The notes beneath the pieces are model-generated. The model searched no databases. It was not told where the DNA came from and saw nothing but the letters and a program-made list of their open reading frames with translations. The translations under genes and the position numbers were made by a program. Positions 1 through 15,957 of a DNA stretch of 20,750 bases are shown here, in pieces. Origin of the DNA: Paulinella micropora (taxonomy: Eukaryota; Cercozoa; Imbricatea; Euglyphida); NCBI GenBank assembly GCA_009731375.1, contig BJOX01000218.1, positions 415,464 through 436,213 of the forward strand. Direction: 5' to 3'. How positions within the stretch are numbered: the stretch's first letter is position 1; each line of letters starts with the position of its first letter.

Positions 1-62
1 TCTCTCTTTCTCTCTTTCTCTCTTTCTCTCTTTCTCTCTTTCTCTCTTTCTCTCTTTCTCTC

Positions 63-148
<86 letters not shown>

Positions 149-256
149 ACCCTCGAATATTATGCGTTTCCTCCTCTCCAAGTCTCTCTCTCTCTCTCTC
201 TCACCTTATCTCACCTAATCTCTATTATCCTATTCCTGTTTATTCCATCTTATCTA
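1..256. repeat. TCTCTTTC and TC microsatellites, then unique spacer
   Basis: An 8-bp TCTCTTTC array (about 1-75) passes into pure TC (76-146), then an unassigned spacer with another short TC tract at 183-202. I see no exon here. Confidence 0.9.
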
Positions 257-283
257 ATGGGCTGGAAGGAGCGCACATCTATT
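256..283 (+). other. Possible diverged copy of the 874-926 block
   Basis: ATGGGCTGGAAGGAGC followed by GCACATC resembles ATGGGCTGGAACGGCC...GGCACATC at 877-907. It sits at the left edge of the TTATG array, with the better copy beyond the right edge. The match is short and gapped, so homology is only suggested. Confidence 0.3.
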
Positions 284-289
284 ATTGTG

Positions 290-725
290 AATGTTACATT
301 ATGCCATGTCATGTTATGTCATGTCATGTTATGTTATGTTATGTTTTGTTTATGCTATGTTATGTTTATTTTTTGTTATGTTTTGTTATGTTTATGTTAC
401 GTTATGTTATGGTATGGTATGTTATGTTATGCTATGTTATATTATGTTATGTTATGTTTATGTTACTACGTTATGTTATGCAATTTTATGTTTTGTTATA
501 TGTTATGTTATGTTGTGTTATGTTATGTTATGTTATGTTATATTATGTATATTATGTTATGTTATGTTATGTTATGTTATGTTATGCTATGCTATGCTTC
601 TCTTCTGTTCTGTTCTGTTATGTTATGTTATGTTATGTTATGTTATGTTCTGTTCTGTTATGTTCTGTTCTGTTATATTATAGTATGTCATGTCATGTCA
701 TGTCATGTCAATGTCACGCTATCTC
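290..725. repeat. (TTATG)n pentanucleotide array
   Basis: Imperfect TTATG repeats with TTCTG and TCATG variants. The period of 5 keeps all three + frames open and produces false CYVM-type open frames. Confidence 0.95.
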
Positions 726-726
726 A

Positions 727-890
727 TGTCATGTTAGCCTGTCTTCCACATGATGGGCTGTCATGTTAGCCTGTGTTCCACATGATGGGCTGTCATGTTA
801 GCCTGTCTTCCATGATGGGCTGTCATGTTAGCCTGTCTTCTACATGATGGGCTGTCATGTTAGCCTGTCTTCCACATGATGGGCTGGAAC
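727..890 (+). repeat. 32-bp minisatellite, five copies
   Basis: The unit runs from GTCATGTTAGCCTGTCTTCC through ACATGATGGGCT; copy 3 is 2 bp shorter and copies differ by single bases. The last copy runs without a break into the GC-rich block at 874-926. Each unit holds a TTAG acceptor-like site followed by the first bases of that block. Confidence 0.9.
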
Positions 891-925
891 GGCCGTGCGG
901 GGCACATCGCCAACGTCTTCGCGTC

Positions 926-926
<1 letters not shown>
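865..926 (+). other. GC-rich exon-like block, unassigned
   Basis: After a TTAG acceptor-like site, one + frame reads PVFHMMGWNGRAGHIAN up to a possible donor (AAC|GTCTTC). Its high GC and non-repetitive sequence stand out between a minisatellite and a TC tract. The exit phase (0) does not match the entry phase of the exon at 1205, so if it belongs to gene A another exon is missing, perhaps in the gap at 1011-1140. I do not recognise the peptide, and the minus strand is also open. Confidence 0.3.
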
Positions 927-927
<1 letters not shown>

Positions 928-980
<53 letters not shown>

Positions 981-1140
981 CCTCTCTCTGCCCCTCAATC
1001 CCTCCATCCCNNNNNNNNNNNNNNNNNNNNNNNNNNNNNNNNNNNNNNNNNNNNNNNNNNNNNNNNNNNNNNNNNNNNNNNNNNNNNNNNNNNNNNNNNN
1101 NNNNNNNNNNNNNNNNNNNNNNNNNNNNNNNNNNNNNNNN

Positions 1141-1185
<45 letters not shown>

Positions 1186-1186
1186 A
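928..1186. repeat. TC microsatellite interrupted by assembly gap
   Basis: TC runs at 928-975 and 1142-1186 flank an N-gap at 1011-1140 (130 N). The gap probably marks an unassembled TC expansion and could hide an exon. Confidence 0.9.
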
Positions 1187-1204
1187 TTGTTTTTTGTCGT
1201 GTAG

Positions 1205-1265
1205 CTGGATTTTGGAGTATGGGTACGCCCCTGACTTACCAAGCAGTGTACCCAACCAGCAAGCG
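1205..1265 (+). CDS. Gene A internal exon
   Basis: A 61-nt exon: one base completing a codon, then 20 codons reading [21 protein letters not shown] long T-rich tract and TAG precede it; GTGTCT follows. Its last 32 bases plus the donor recur exactly at 1352-1388 and 1486-1522. Confidence 0.5.
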
Positions 1266-1268
1266 GTG

Positions 1269-1352
<84 letters not shown>

Positions 1353-1407
1353 CTTACCAAGCAGTGTACCCAACCAGCAAGCGGTGTCCATCTATCTATC
1401 TATCTAC

Positions 1408-1486
<79 letters not shown>

Positions 1487-1541
1487 CTTACCAAGCAGTG
1501 TACCCAACCAGCAAGCGGTGTCCATCTATCTATCTATCTAC

Positions 1542-1623
<82 letters not shown>

Positions 1624-1781
1624 CACTCTCCATTCCTAGATTGCCTTTTTCTTCAACGTCCTCTTCTTTTTTCCAGAACACTACCCGTGATTCCCATCCC
1701 GGACACATGCACAGTACACAAATTACTGTTTGATGTGAAACTGCGTTCCTTTGCAAGGACTACATTCCTTTGCGACATCTC

Positions 1782-1853
<72 letters not shown>

Positions 1854-1874
1854 GTCTGTCTATCTATCTATCAA

Positions 1875-1922
<48 letters not shown>

Positions 1923-2279
1923 GTCACATGCCGAAATAGCGACGGGAAGCACAATCCTGTTCCCTCAGGGTGCCCTTTCTCGCTTGTTGAGCCCGGAATA
2001 AAACCCACAGTGCTCTGTCGGTTTATACTAGACTGTCGAACAGTCTCGAAACTCCATCTGCTTACTGGGCCCTCTGTAATGGAGGTGGGAGCTCGTTCTG
2101 CAAGGGGCGCTTATGGAACGAGCCCTGGCCCCGCCTGGTACTAGGGAGCTTTGGTATCGCCTGTATCAGTCCCTTCCGTGCAAACATCACGGCTTAGCTG
2201 GGCATCGGGTCAATACTTTACAGACTTCCTTGGTTGACGAAATCAGAAGCTCCTTTTTTCTGACATTAGTCGATATCTC

Positions 2280-2360
<81 letters not shown>

Positions 2361-2705
2361 CCTACCTACCTACCTACCTACCTACCTACCTACCTACCTA
2401 TCTACCTACCTATCTTTCTGTCATCCATCCATCCAGCCATCCATCCATTCCTCCATTCCATCCATCCATCCATCCATCCATCCATCCATCCATCAATCCA
2501 TCCACGTTCATCTATATCCATCCATATCCATGCATCCATTCATATCCATGCATCGGAGCATCCATCTATGCATGCATGCATCCATCCATCCATCTTTCTA
2601 TCATTCTATCTGCAGGTTAAGTCTTTGGGTTTCACTCCCAGCACTTTGTCTCAGTACTTCAGCGAGAAGCTCGACCGCAAAAGCGTGGATGGCAAGGAGC
2701 TCTAA
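1205..2705 (+). CDS. Gene A: unidentified protein, C-terminal two exons
   Basis: Two + strand exons, 1205-1265 and 2616-2705, join in phase 0 to give about 49 C-terminal residues ending at TAA (2703-2705). The acceptors are TTTTTTGTCGTGTAG and CTATCTGCAG, and the donor is GCG|GTGTCT. The intron (1266-2615) is CTAT/CCTA/CATC repeat plus two retroelement-like segments. The peptide runs from [20 protein letters not shown] into [18 protein letters not shown] and ends in GKEL. I do not recognise the family, and upstream exons are not securely visible. A second open frame through 1205-1265 ([18 protein letters not shown]) is possible, but only the chosen frame meets the terminal exon in phase. Confidence 0.5.
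1234..1522 (+). repeat. Three exact 37-bp exon-end copies separated by (CTAT)n
   Basis: The 37 bp beginning ACTTACCAAGCAGTGTACCC and ending GCGGTGTC occur at 1234-1270, 1352-1388 and 1486-1522 without a mismatch. Each is followed by about 80-100 bp of CTAT repeat, so the whole is a higher-order repeat of period 118 and 134 bp. The first copy is the 3' end of the gene A exon with its donor. Confidence 0.95.
1270..1623. repeat. (CTAT)n tetranucleotide tracts
   Basis: CTAT runs at about 1270-1350, 1389-1485 and 1523-1623, interrupted only by the exon-end copies. Confidence 0.95.
1624..1783 (+). mobile_element. Dispersed retroelement-like repeat, copy 1, with (CTAT)n tail
   Basis: About 160 bp starting CACTCTCCATTCCTAGATTG and ending TTTGCGACATCTCAT, then a long CTAT tail. 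It is nearly identical to 17980-18149 (apart from about 10 bp of small indels and one substitution in the distal part) and to the reverse complement of 6490-6617. A constant 3' end, a simple-sequence tail and a 5' end that breaks inside CTAT repeat are typical of 5'-truncated LINE or SINE copies. No reverse transcriptase or tRNA-like head is visible. Confidence 0.7.
1784..1921. repeat. (CTAT)n tail with CTGT variants
   Basis: A CTAT array with interspersed CTGT units at about 1852-1890, directly abutting the 3' end of the element. Confidence 0.95.
1922..2284 (+). mobile_element. Possible related element with (CTAT)n tail
   Basis: A 363-bp non-repetitive segment between CTAT arrays, ending GTCGATATCTCAT before a new CTAT run. 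Its last 50 bp align by eye with the end of the 1624-1783 element (GAAA, CTCCTTT/TTCCTTT, GAC..ATT, CGA.ATCTCAT). The rest is unrelated to other parts of this window. It could be a relative sharing a 3' tail. I see no coding region in it. Confidence 0.4.
2280..2608. repeat. CTAT, CCTA, then CATC arrays
   Basis: CTAT to about 2360, CCTA to about 2415, then CATC units with CATGCATG variants up to the pyrimidine-rich acceptor of the gene A terminal exon. Confidence 0.95.
2616..2705 (+). CDS. Gene A terminal exon
   Basis: A 90-nt exon after CTATCTGCAG: 29 codons ([18 protein letters not shown]..., ending VDGKEL) and a TAA stop. It is non-repetitive and flanked by CATC repeats before and GA repeats immediately after. 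An internal CAG could be an alternative acceptor. Confidence 0.55.
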   Translation, partial: VKSLGFTPSTLSQYFSEKLDRKSVDGKEL

Positions 2706-2993
<288 letters not shown>

Positions 2994-3062
2994 CATATAA
3001 TTTTGCACATAGATACCAATGAGATTTCGGAGGATTGAGAAAAGGATTGAGAACTTCAGTCC

Positions 3063-3445
3063 CATCTCAATCCCATCTCGCAGGACCGGCCTAGATTTCT
3101 CAGCTTTTCTTAATTTCAATACGTTGTTATTAATAAGCATTGATTGAAAAAAACCTTGGTCCGACTGCGGGACTTGAAAAAAAAAATCAACATCTCAATC
3201 CCGTCTCAATCCCACTCAGACCTCACCCGGATTTTTCAACATCCTGCAGGCCACACTCCGAATCGCATGGGCTTTAACAGATTCGTGCGTAAAAACGAAT
3301 AAAAGCTTATGTTTGAATATACCAGAGATTGCTATGAAAAAAAACAGATGAAAAATTGAGAAAAAAATCGTTAGATTTTTGCAGAAAAATTTAAGCTTTT
3401 TTTACATCGCAAACATATTAATATCAGATCTTCTCAGGACCGGCC
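3063..3445 (+). repeat. AGGACCGGCCT motif, two copies, near CTCAATCCC repeats
   Basis: AGGACCGGCCT occurs at about 3081-3091 and 3436-3446, and once more at about 11103-11113. The first copy follows repeated ATCTCAATCCC units that recur at 3190-3215. This may be the remnant of a dispersed repeat. Confidence 0.5.
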
Positions 3446-3765
3446 TGCCATCCCTCATCCTTTGAAGATTTGCTATTCCTCAAAAAAAAAAATTAGGGTA
3501 AAAAGTCACAAAAACTCACTTGAAAACCCACTGGGAAACTTGAGAATCTCCTAAACTACTGAAGCCTACGGTTCACCTTCAAAGTTTTAAAAAGGGCCAC
3601 AGATTCTGATTCAGCTCGTCATCTGAAGGGGTTCCGACAAAATTTTCGTGAATAATAGTCAAACTTTGCCCAACATTTTTAAAAATAAAGAAAACACAAA
3701 ATGAGTCAAGTTATTGATCACTAAACCGTTATAAAATTTGAAAATTCATTTCAAGTGTTTTTCAG

Positions 3766-3767
<2 letters not shown>

Positions 3768-3812
<45 letters not shown>

Positions 3813-3885
3813 GGGNNNNNNNNNNNNNNNNNNNNNNNNNNNNNNNNNNNNNNNNNNNNNNNNNNNNNNNNNNNNTTTTTTTTTT
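3768..3885. repeat. Poly-T tract around an assembly gap
   Basis: About 43 T, then GGGG, then a 60-N gap (3816-3875), then more T. This could be an A-tail of a minus-strand insertion or a sequencing/assembly artefact. Confidence 0.8.
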
Positions 3886-4491
3886 GTTTGTGGGAACCCC
3901 ATCACATCGTGACCTTTACAACAAAAAAAGACTCATGATTATTAAAAAATGTTAAAAACTCATTACGCCCGTAGTATTTTGCCTCCGTTTTGGCTCGGAC
4001 CGTGACCCCACTAAAACGACCCGCGGCGTGACCTAAAACTTTGCAAACATATGCACTGGCCGCTGTATCAATACTCGAGTCAGATATTTACATTTAAGAG
4101 AGAAAACACTGTGAAAAAAAAAACAATCACAGTTTCAAGTAAGGTCATGCAGAGCCCGGGCCTGACCAGATGCCGCAGTCACGGTTCAACGTCATGCCGA
4201 GGATCTTGTACTAAGAGGCCGCCTGAATTCAATTTACTAAGTTAGATATAATGAACACATCCGACTAGGCCACAACCCGGGCCAAACAGCCAAAGCTTTG
4301 AATTCACCGGAAGTTACACTCGGAGTGATATGGAGAAAATAGGTAATTGCTCTTGGGGTGGGCCGGTATGACTAAATACCTTAATTTCATAAAATCCTAC
4401 ATGGAAGTGGCCGCCAAACAACAGAACAGACTTCCCAGTCTCCACTTCAAGTAGACTCTGAGAGCTAACCCAGACATGGTATTAACAAAGT

Positions 4492-4510
4492 GCATTGGTG
4501 ACACCAATGC
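4492..4510. repeat. 19-bp near-perfect palindrome
   Basis: GCATTGGTG-A-CACCAATGC: 9-bp arms around one base. No neighbouring gene explains it. Confidence 0.85.
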
Positions 4511-4728
4511 CATAGTAAGAATTAATTAGATCCTGTCGGATTTCTAACGTGGACAATCTTGGTTGCAATTTAGGAAAAATCAGTGCTGCTGAGGATAGAA
4601 CTTGATCATTGCATAGTTTGACCGTCAGGATGAAATTAGAGCAGGATTTGCCAATGGCAATCAAGATAAAATTAGTACCGCTTAGCTACTCGAAATGCAT
4701 TCAAGTGTCTTGGTTGCATTTTGGAAGT

Positions 4729-4746
4729 GATAGTACGCGTACTATC
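4729..4746. repeat. 18-bp perfect palindrome
   Basis: GATAGTACGCGTACTATC is its own reverse complement. It could be a protein-binding dyad, but there is no further evidence. Confidence 0.85.
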
Positions 4747-4981
4747 CAAGCAAGGCTACTTCGCCCCATCTGTGACTAAGGGCTCTGCAGAGTCAGCACA
4801 ATACCAGCACGACTATGATCCTATTTTGAGAGTCCCTTCGGGTAATGATCACTTCAACCGCCGCTCCGTCCTCACTACCGCGATGTCGGAGCCGCAGCTT
4901 AGCCCAAGTGTCACACACCAGGAAGTAATCTGATTAATATCAAATTGTCAATATTAACAGCAAACTGAGAAAGCCTAGGCC

Positions 4982-9805
<4,824 letters not shown>

Positions 9806-9817
9806 CTGGCCAAATAA

Positions 9818-9954
9818 CAACAACCAACAACAACCAACAACAACGACAACCAACAACAACAATAACAACAACAACAACAACCAACAATAACAATAACAAC
9901 AACAACAACAACAACAATAATAACAACAACAACAGCAGCAATAACAATAACAAT

Positions 9955-10022
<68 letters not shown>
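9818..10022. repeat. (CAA)n with ATAACA units
   Basis: Long AAC/CAA array, TTG on the SDR sense strand. Source of false poly-N, poly-L and poly-C frames. Confidence 0.95.
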
Positions 10023-10024
<2 letters not shown>

Positions 10025-10084
10025 CGTTAGCAACAGCAGCAGCAAAAACAGCAACAGTAGTTAAAACAGTAAACCCAGACCAGA

Positions 10085-10111
10085 CCGCCTACAACCACAC
10101 ACACCTGGCCA
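10085..10111 (-). pseudogene. Partial copy of SDR exon 1 acceptor and start
   Basis: The minus strand has TTGGCCAG followed by GTGTGTGTGGTTGTAGG, matching TTGGCCAG|GTATGTGTGGTGGTGGG of the exon at 9805. It encodes VCVVVG and then diverges, losing the GxGxxG loop. The (CAA)n array lies between the two copies. Confidence 0.5.
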
Positions 10112-10116
10112 ATATC

Positions 10117-10300
10117 ACGAAACAACAACAACAACAACGACAAAGACAACGACAACAGCAACAATAACAGCAGCAACAGCAACAACAAGAACAACAACAA
10201 GAAGAATAACAACAAGAATAACAGCAACAATAATAATCATAACAACAACAATAACAATAACAACAATAACAATAACAACAATAACAACCATTATCATCAT
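10117..10300. repeat. CAA / ATAACA degenerate array
   Basis: Degenerate CAA, CAG and AATAAC units. Confidence 0.9.
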
Positions 10301-11570
10301 CGTCATAATGCTGACAACAAGCAAACCAGCATGCACACAACTCAGGCAGGAATCCATGCAAGCAGGCAATTAACAGAAGCCAATTAAATTTTTCCGAACA
10401 AAGATCAACTGCACGAATGATCACAAAAAATCACTAAATATCACGTGGTGTGCTTTTGCTTGAGAATGGAAAGGGATTTCGCGTGAATATTATGTGGCAG
10501 GCCGTTTCTGTTTGCCTTGTTCTTCGTGGCAAGGTTGCTGTTGCTCCGCTCGCTCTCCCCAGCCCACGCGCTCGGCCCTACAGAACGGACCACACCCCCG
10601 TGGCGGTTGCGTCTTGTTTTATTTGCAGCATGCAGGAAACGGCCGGTCGGGGCACGCAGGGAGCGAGAGATAGAGAAGGGAGGGAGAGAGGAAGAGAGGC
10701 AGAGAGGCAGAGGCAAGAGGCAGAGAGGCGGAGAGGCAGAGAGGCAGAGAAGTCAGAGAGGCACTCAGAGGAAAGAGGGAAAGAGGAAAGAGGGGAGGAG
10801 GAAAAGGAGGAGAAGGAGAAGGGATGGTCCTTGACCTTTGGTCTGATCATGGCTCAGTGAAAAATGTTGCTTTGAATCTGCATGTAATACTGCATTATGC
10901 AGACTCCATACACCCTGCAGTCCAACCACTCCTCCCACAACTGCAGTAACAGGAAGACGCAGTCGCCTGAGGATCCTTGAACTGAGGATAAACATCAAGA
11001 CTCCCAGAGCAGAGCCTGCAACAGAGAGGTTTCAGTGGTCAGCAGCACCCGACACAGACTAAAATGGAATTAGGGCCCTAGTATTTCCGAAGTATTCATC
11101 TAGGACCGGCCTGAACTCTACAAACGAGAAAAAAAGAAATTAATTTATTCATGTTTGAAAATTAAAATTCATCGCTTGGTTGGTATTTTCGTGCTAGGAT
11201 TTTCTCAGGTCGCAAGATGTTACTCTTTCCACGGGATTTCTTTCCCATGGTGTTCGATGTTGAGCCAACCATCGCCCAGGTCGAAAGGCGAGAACCTTTG
11301 CATGAACACAATATAGCTACTTTTTTGACAATGCTTTTGTCTTTTGTCTTCCCTTTATTCATATATCCAGATGATGGAGTTTCCTAGCAAGATTTATGAA
11401 ATGATAAAACAAAAAAACGTGGAATATTCAGGTAATGGAGAAGAGGCGAGAGCGAATCTTCGGCCCCTCGACTTGCAAATTCTTTTTGAGGTTGCTGTAT
11501 CAAACTGCGAACTTGCTCACTCTTTCTAAGCATGCGTGAATGTGAGCATATCTTCATCGCGTCATGACGT
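10301..11570. other. Mostly unique island between divergent genes
   Basis: About 1.3 kb between the SDR (-) and CPSF30 (+) genes with a purine-rich stretch at 10660-10825 (GAGGCAGA-type units). It probably holds promoters and first exons of one or both genes, but neither start is proven. Candidates: a 61-nt exon-like block at 11371-11431 (+) and a minus-strand frame at 10998-10850 with a hydrophobic stretch (VTAVVGGVVGLQGVW). The third AGGACCGGCCT lies at about 11103. Confidence 0.5.
11371..11431 (+). CDS. Candidate exon, unassigned
   Basis: An acceptor-like CATATATCCAG and a donor TTCAG|GTAATG enclose an open 61 nt reading MMEFPSKIYEMIKQKNVEYS. It could be an early CPSF30 exon, but its exit phase (1) does not meet the first secure exon and no domain is recognisable. 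Confidence 0.25.
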
Positions 11571-12205
<635 letters not shown>

Positions 12206-12451
12206 NNNNNNNNNNNNNNNNNNNNNNNNNNNNNNNNNNNNNNNNNNNNNNNNNNNNNNNNNNNNNNNNNNNNNNNNNNNNNNNNNNNNNNNNNNNNNNN
12301 NNNNNNNNNNNNNNNNNNNNNNNNNNNNNNNNNNNNNNNNNNNNNNNNNNNNNNNNNNNNNNNNNNNNNNNNNNNNNNNNNNNNNNNNNNNNNNNNNNNN
12401 NNNNNNNNNNNNNNNNNNNNNNNNNNNNNNNNNNNNNNNNNNNNNNNNNNN
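12206..12451. other. Assembly gap, 246 N
   Basis: A gap bordered by poly-C and TC. It may hide the CPSF30 exon with the first half of zinc finger 1. Confidence 1.
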
Positions 12452-12945
<494 letters not shown>

Positions 12946-12975
12946 CACGCCTGTACGCACGCACGCTCTACGCAG

Positions 12976-13039
12976 GGGCAACTGTACGCGGGGAGACAAC
13001 TGCGAGTTCAGTCACCGACGCAGGCCGCAAGAGAAGACG
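12976..13039 (+). CDS. CPSF4: CPSF30 exon: second half of ZF1
   Basis: 64 nt, acceptor CGCTCTACGCAG, donor ACG|GTAACT. Reads [20 protein letters not shown] then T, giving C-x5-C-x3-H of ZF1 directly ahead of VVCKHWLRG, as in CPSF30. The first ZF1 Cys must lie in an exon upstream. Confidence 0.85.
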
Positions 13040-13122
13040 GTAACTGTGTGTGTGTGTGTGTGTATGGGCCCGCGGGGGGGGAGGTGCGTGAGTACGTGGG
13101 TTGCCGTGAATTCTTTCGATCG

Positions 13123-13203
<81 letters not shown>

Positions 13204-13451
13204 CCTATCTATCTATCTATCTACCTACCTACCTACCTACCCACCCACCTACCTACCTACCTTCCTACCTACCTACCTACCTACCTACCTTGCCACCTTT
13301 CTACCTACTTACGCACTTACCTATCTCCGCAGGTGGTATGCAAGCATTGGCTGCGCGGGCTCTGCAAGAAGGACGACGACTGCGATTACCTGCACATTCT
13401 AGATACAAGTAAGATGCCTGTCTGCCAGTTCTTCCGGGACAAAGGTGCTTT

Positions 13452-13483
<32 letters not shown>

Positions 13484-13484
13484 T

Positions 13485-13516
<32 letters not shown>

Positions 13517-13871
13517 TTCTTTCTTTCTTTCTTTCTTTCTTTCTCTTTTTCTTTCTTTCTTTCTTTTTTCCTTTCTTTCTTTTTTTCTTTTTTGCTTTCT
13601 TTCCTTTTTTCTTTCTTTCTTTCTTTCTTTCTTTCTTTTCTTTTCTTTTCTTTTCTTTCTTTTCTTTCTTTTCTCTCTCTCTCTCTCTCTTTCTTAATAT
13701 TATTATTATTATTATTATTATTCTTTCTTTCTTTCTTTCTTTTCTTTTTCTTTTCTTTTTCTTTTCTTTTCTTTTTCTTTTTCCTTTCCTTTCCTTTCCT
13801 TTCCTTTCTTTCTTTTCTTTCTTTCTTTTTCTTTCTTTTTTTCTTTCTTTTCTTTTCTTTCTTTTCTTTCT

Positions 13872-13903
<32 letters not shown>

Positions 13904-13908
13904 TTCCT

Positions 13909-13948
<40 letters not shown>

Positions 13949-14074
13949 TCCTTTCATTTCTTTTTTTTCTTTCTTTCATATACACATGCCCTGGGCTAGG
14001 TAAGTGTACTAATGAATCGTGCGGCTTCTTGCACATTATGCCAGAAGAGGCCGTCAAGGTGAGATAGAGCAGAG

Positions 14075-14154
<80 letters not shown>

Positions 14155-15571
14155 GCGTGTGTACCACGTGTGTCATGTAGGACTGTCCTTGGTATAACCG
14201 AGGCTTCTGCAAACATGGTACAACCTATCTCTATCTTCTTCTTTTTCTTTTTCTTCTTCTTCTTCTTCTTCTTCTTCTTCTTCTTCTTCTTCTTCTTCTT
14301 CTTCCTCTTCCTCTTCTTCTTCTTCTTCTTCTTCTTCTTCTTCTTCTTCTTCTTCTTCTTCTTCTTCTTCTTCTTCTTCTTCTTCTTCTTCTTCTCCTTC
14401 TTCTTCTTCTTCTTCTTCTTCTTCTTCTTCTTCTTCTTCTTCTTCTTCTTCTTCTTCTTCTTCTTCTTCTTCTTCTTCTTCTTCTTCTTGCCTTTCCCCT
14501 TCACCTCCTGCCTGGTTACCCACGCATNNNNNNNNNNCCTTCTCCGTCTCCTCCTCCTCCTCCTCCTCCTCCTCCTCCTTCTCCTTCTCCTTCTCCTCCT
14601 TCTCCTTCTCCTTCTCCTTCTCTTTTTCCTTCTCCTTCTCCTTTTCCTTTTCCTTCTCCTCCTCCTTCTCCTTCTTCTCCTTCTCCTTCTCTTTCTCCTT
14701 CTCCTTCTCCTCCTTCTCCTCCTTCTCCTTCTCCTTCTCCTTCTCCTTCTCCTTCTCCTTCTCCTTCTTCTTCTTCTTCTTCTTCTTCTTCTTCTTCTTC
14801 TTCTTCTTCTTCTTCTTCTTCTTCTTCTTCTTCTTCTTCTTCTTCTTCTTCTTCTTGCTTGCTTGCTTGCTTGCTCTTCTTGTTCTTCTTGTTCATGTTC
14901 TTCTTGTTCTTCTTGTTCATATTATTCTTGTTCTTCTTGTTCATGTTCTTCTTGTTCTTCTTGGTCTCCTTCTTGTCCTTGTTGTCCGTCTTCTTGTGCT
15001 CCTGCTCCTTCCCCTCCTTCTTCTTCCTCTCCCTCTCCCTCTCCTCCTGCTCCTGCTCCTCCTGCTCCTCCTCTTCCTCCTCCTCTTCCTCCTCCTCCTC
15101 CTCCTCCTCCTCCTCCTTCTTCTTCTTCTTCTTCTTCTTCTTCTTCTCCTCCTCCTCCTCCTCCTTCTTCTTCTTGTTCTTCTTCTTCTTCTTCTTCTTC
15201 TTCTTCTTCTTGTTCTTCTTCTTCTTCTTCTCCTTCTTCTTCTTCTTCTTCTTCTCCTTTTTCTTCTCCTTTTTCTTCTCCTTCTCCTTCTCCTTCTTCT
15301 TCTCCTTCTTCTTCTCCTTCTTCTTCTCCTTCTTCTTCTTCTTCTTCTCTTCTTCTTCTTCTTCTCCTTCTTCTTCTTCTTCTTCTTCTTCTTCTTCTTC
15401 TCCTTCTCCTTCTCCTTCTCCTTCTTCTCCTTCTCCTTCTGCTGCTGCTGAGTGCGTATGGTGCTCTTTATCGTTCTTGTCGTGGCGCAGGCGGCAACTG
15501 TAGGCATCGACACAGACGTATGAAGCCCTGTTCCAAATACGTGGCTGGCTTCTGTCCCGACGGTCACGGCT

Positions 15572-15651
<80 letters not shown>

Positions 15652-15693
15652 CCGTCCCAAAACGTGGCTGGCTTCTGTCCCGAGGGTCACAAC

Positions 15694-15728
<35 letters not shown>

Positions 15729-15761
15729 GCACGCACGCACGCACGCGGGCGCGCGCACCCA

Positions 15762-15828
<67 letters not shown>

Positions 15829-15870
15829 TCTCCACTGCCACCACCAGTACACCGCGTGCACATAAACATA

Positions 15871-15957
<87 letters not shown>

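Noticed and set aside
257-769. Open frames rich in Cys-Tyr-Val-Met
   Set aside because: They come from the TTATG pentanucleotide repeat, open in three frames at once; no start context or domain.
876-1923. Long frames of SLSLSL and YLSIYLSI, also at 2113-3000, 6116-7912, 11536-14067 and 17125-18720
   Set aside because: Translated TC and CTAT repeats, many running through N-gaps; real exons lie inside some of them but the frames themselves are not proteins.
2100-2280. Possible tRNA-derived SINE head
   Set aside because: I could not find A-box and B-box promoter motifs at proper spacing.
10450-10860. Frames of about 100-136 residues over the purine-rich block
   Set aside because: The C-terminal halves are Arg/Glu repeat translation of GAGGCAGA units and several overlapping frames are equally open.
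11162-11362. 66-residue minus-strand frame in the divergent intergenic region
   Set aside because: Non-repetitive and open, but with no recognisable domain or splice continuity; a chance frame of this length is expected.
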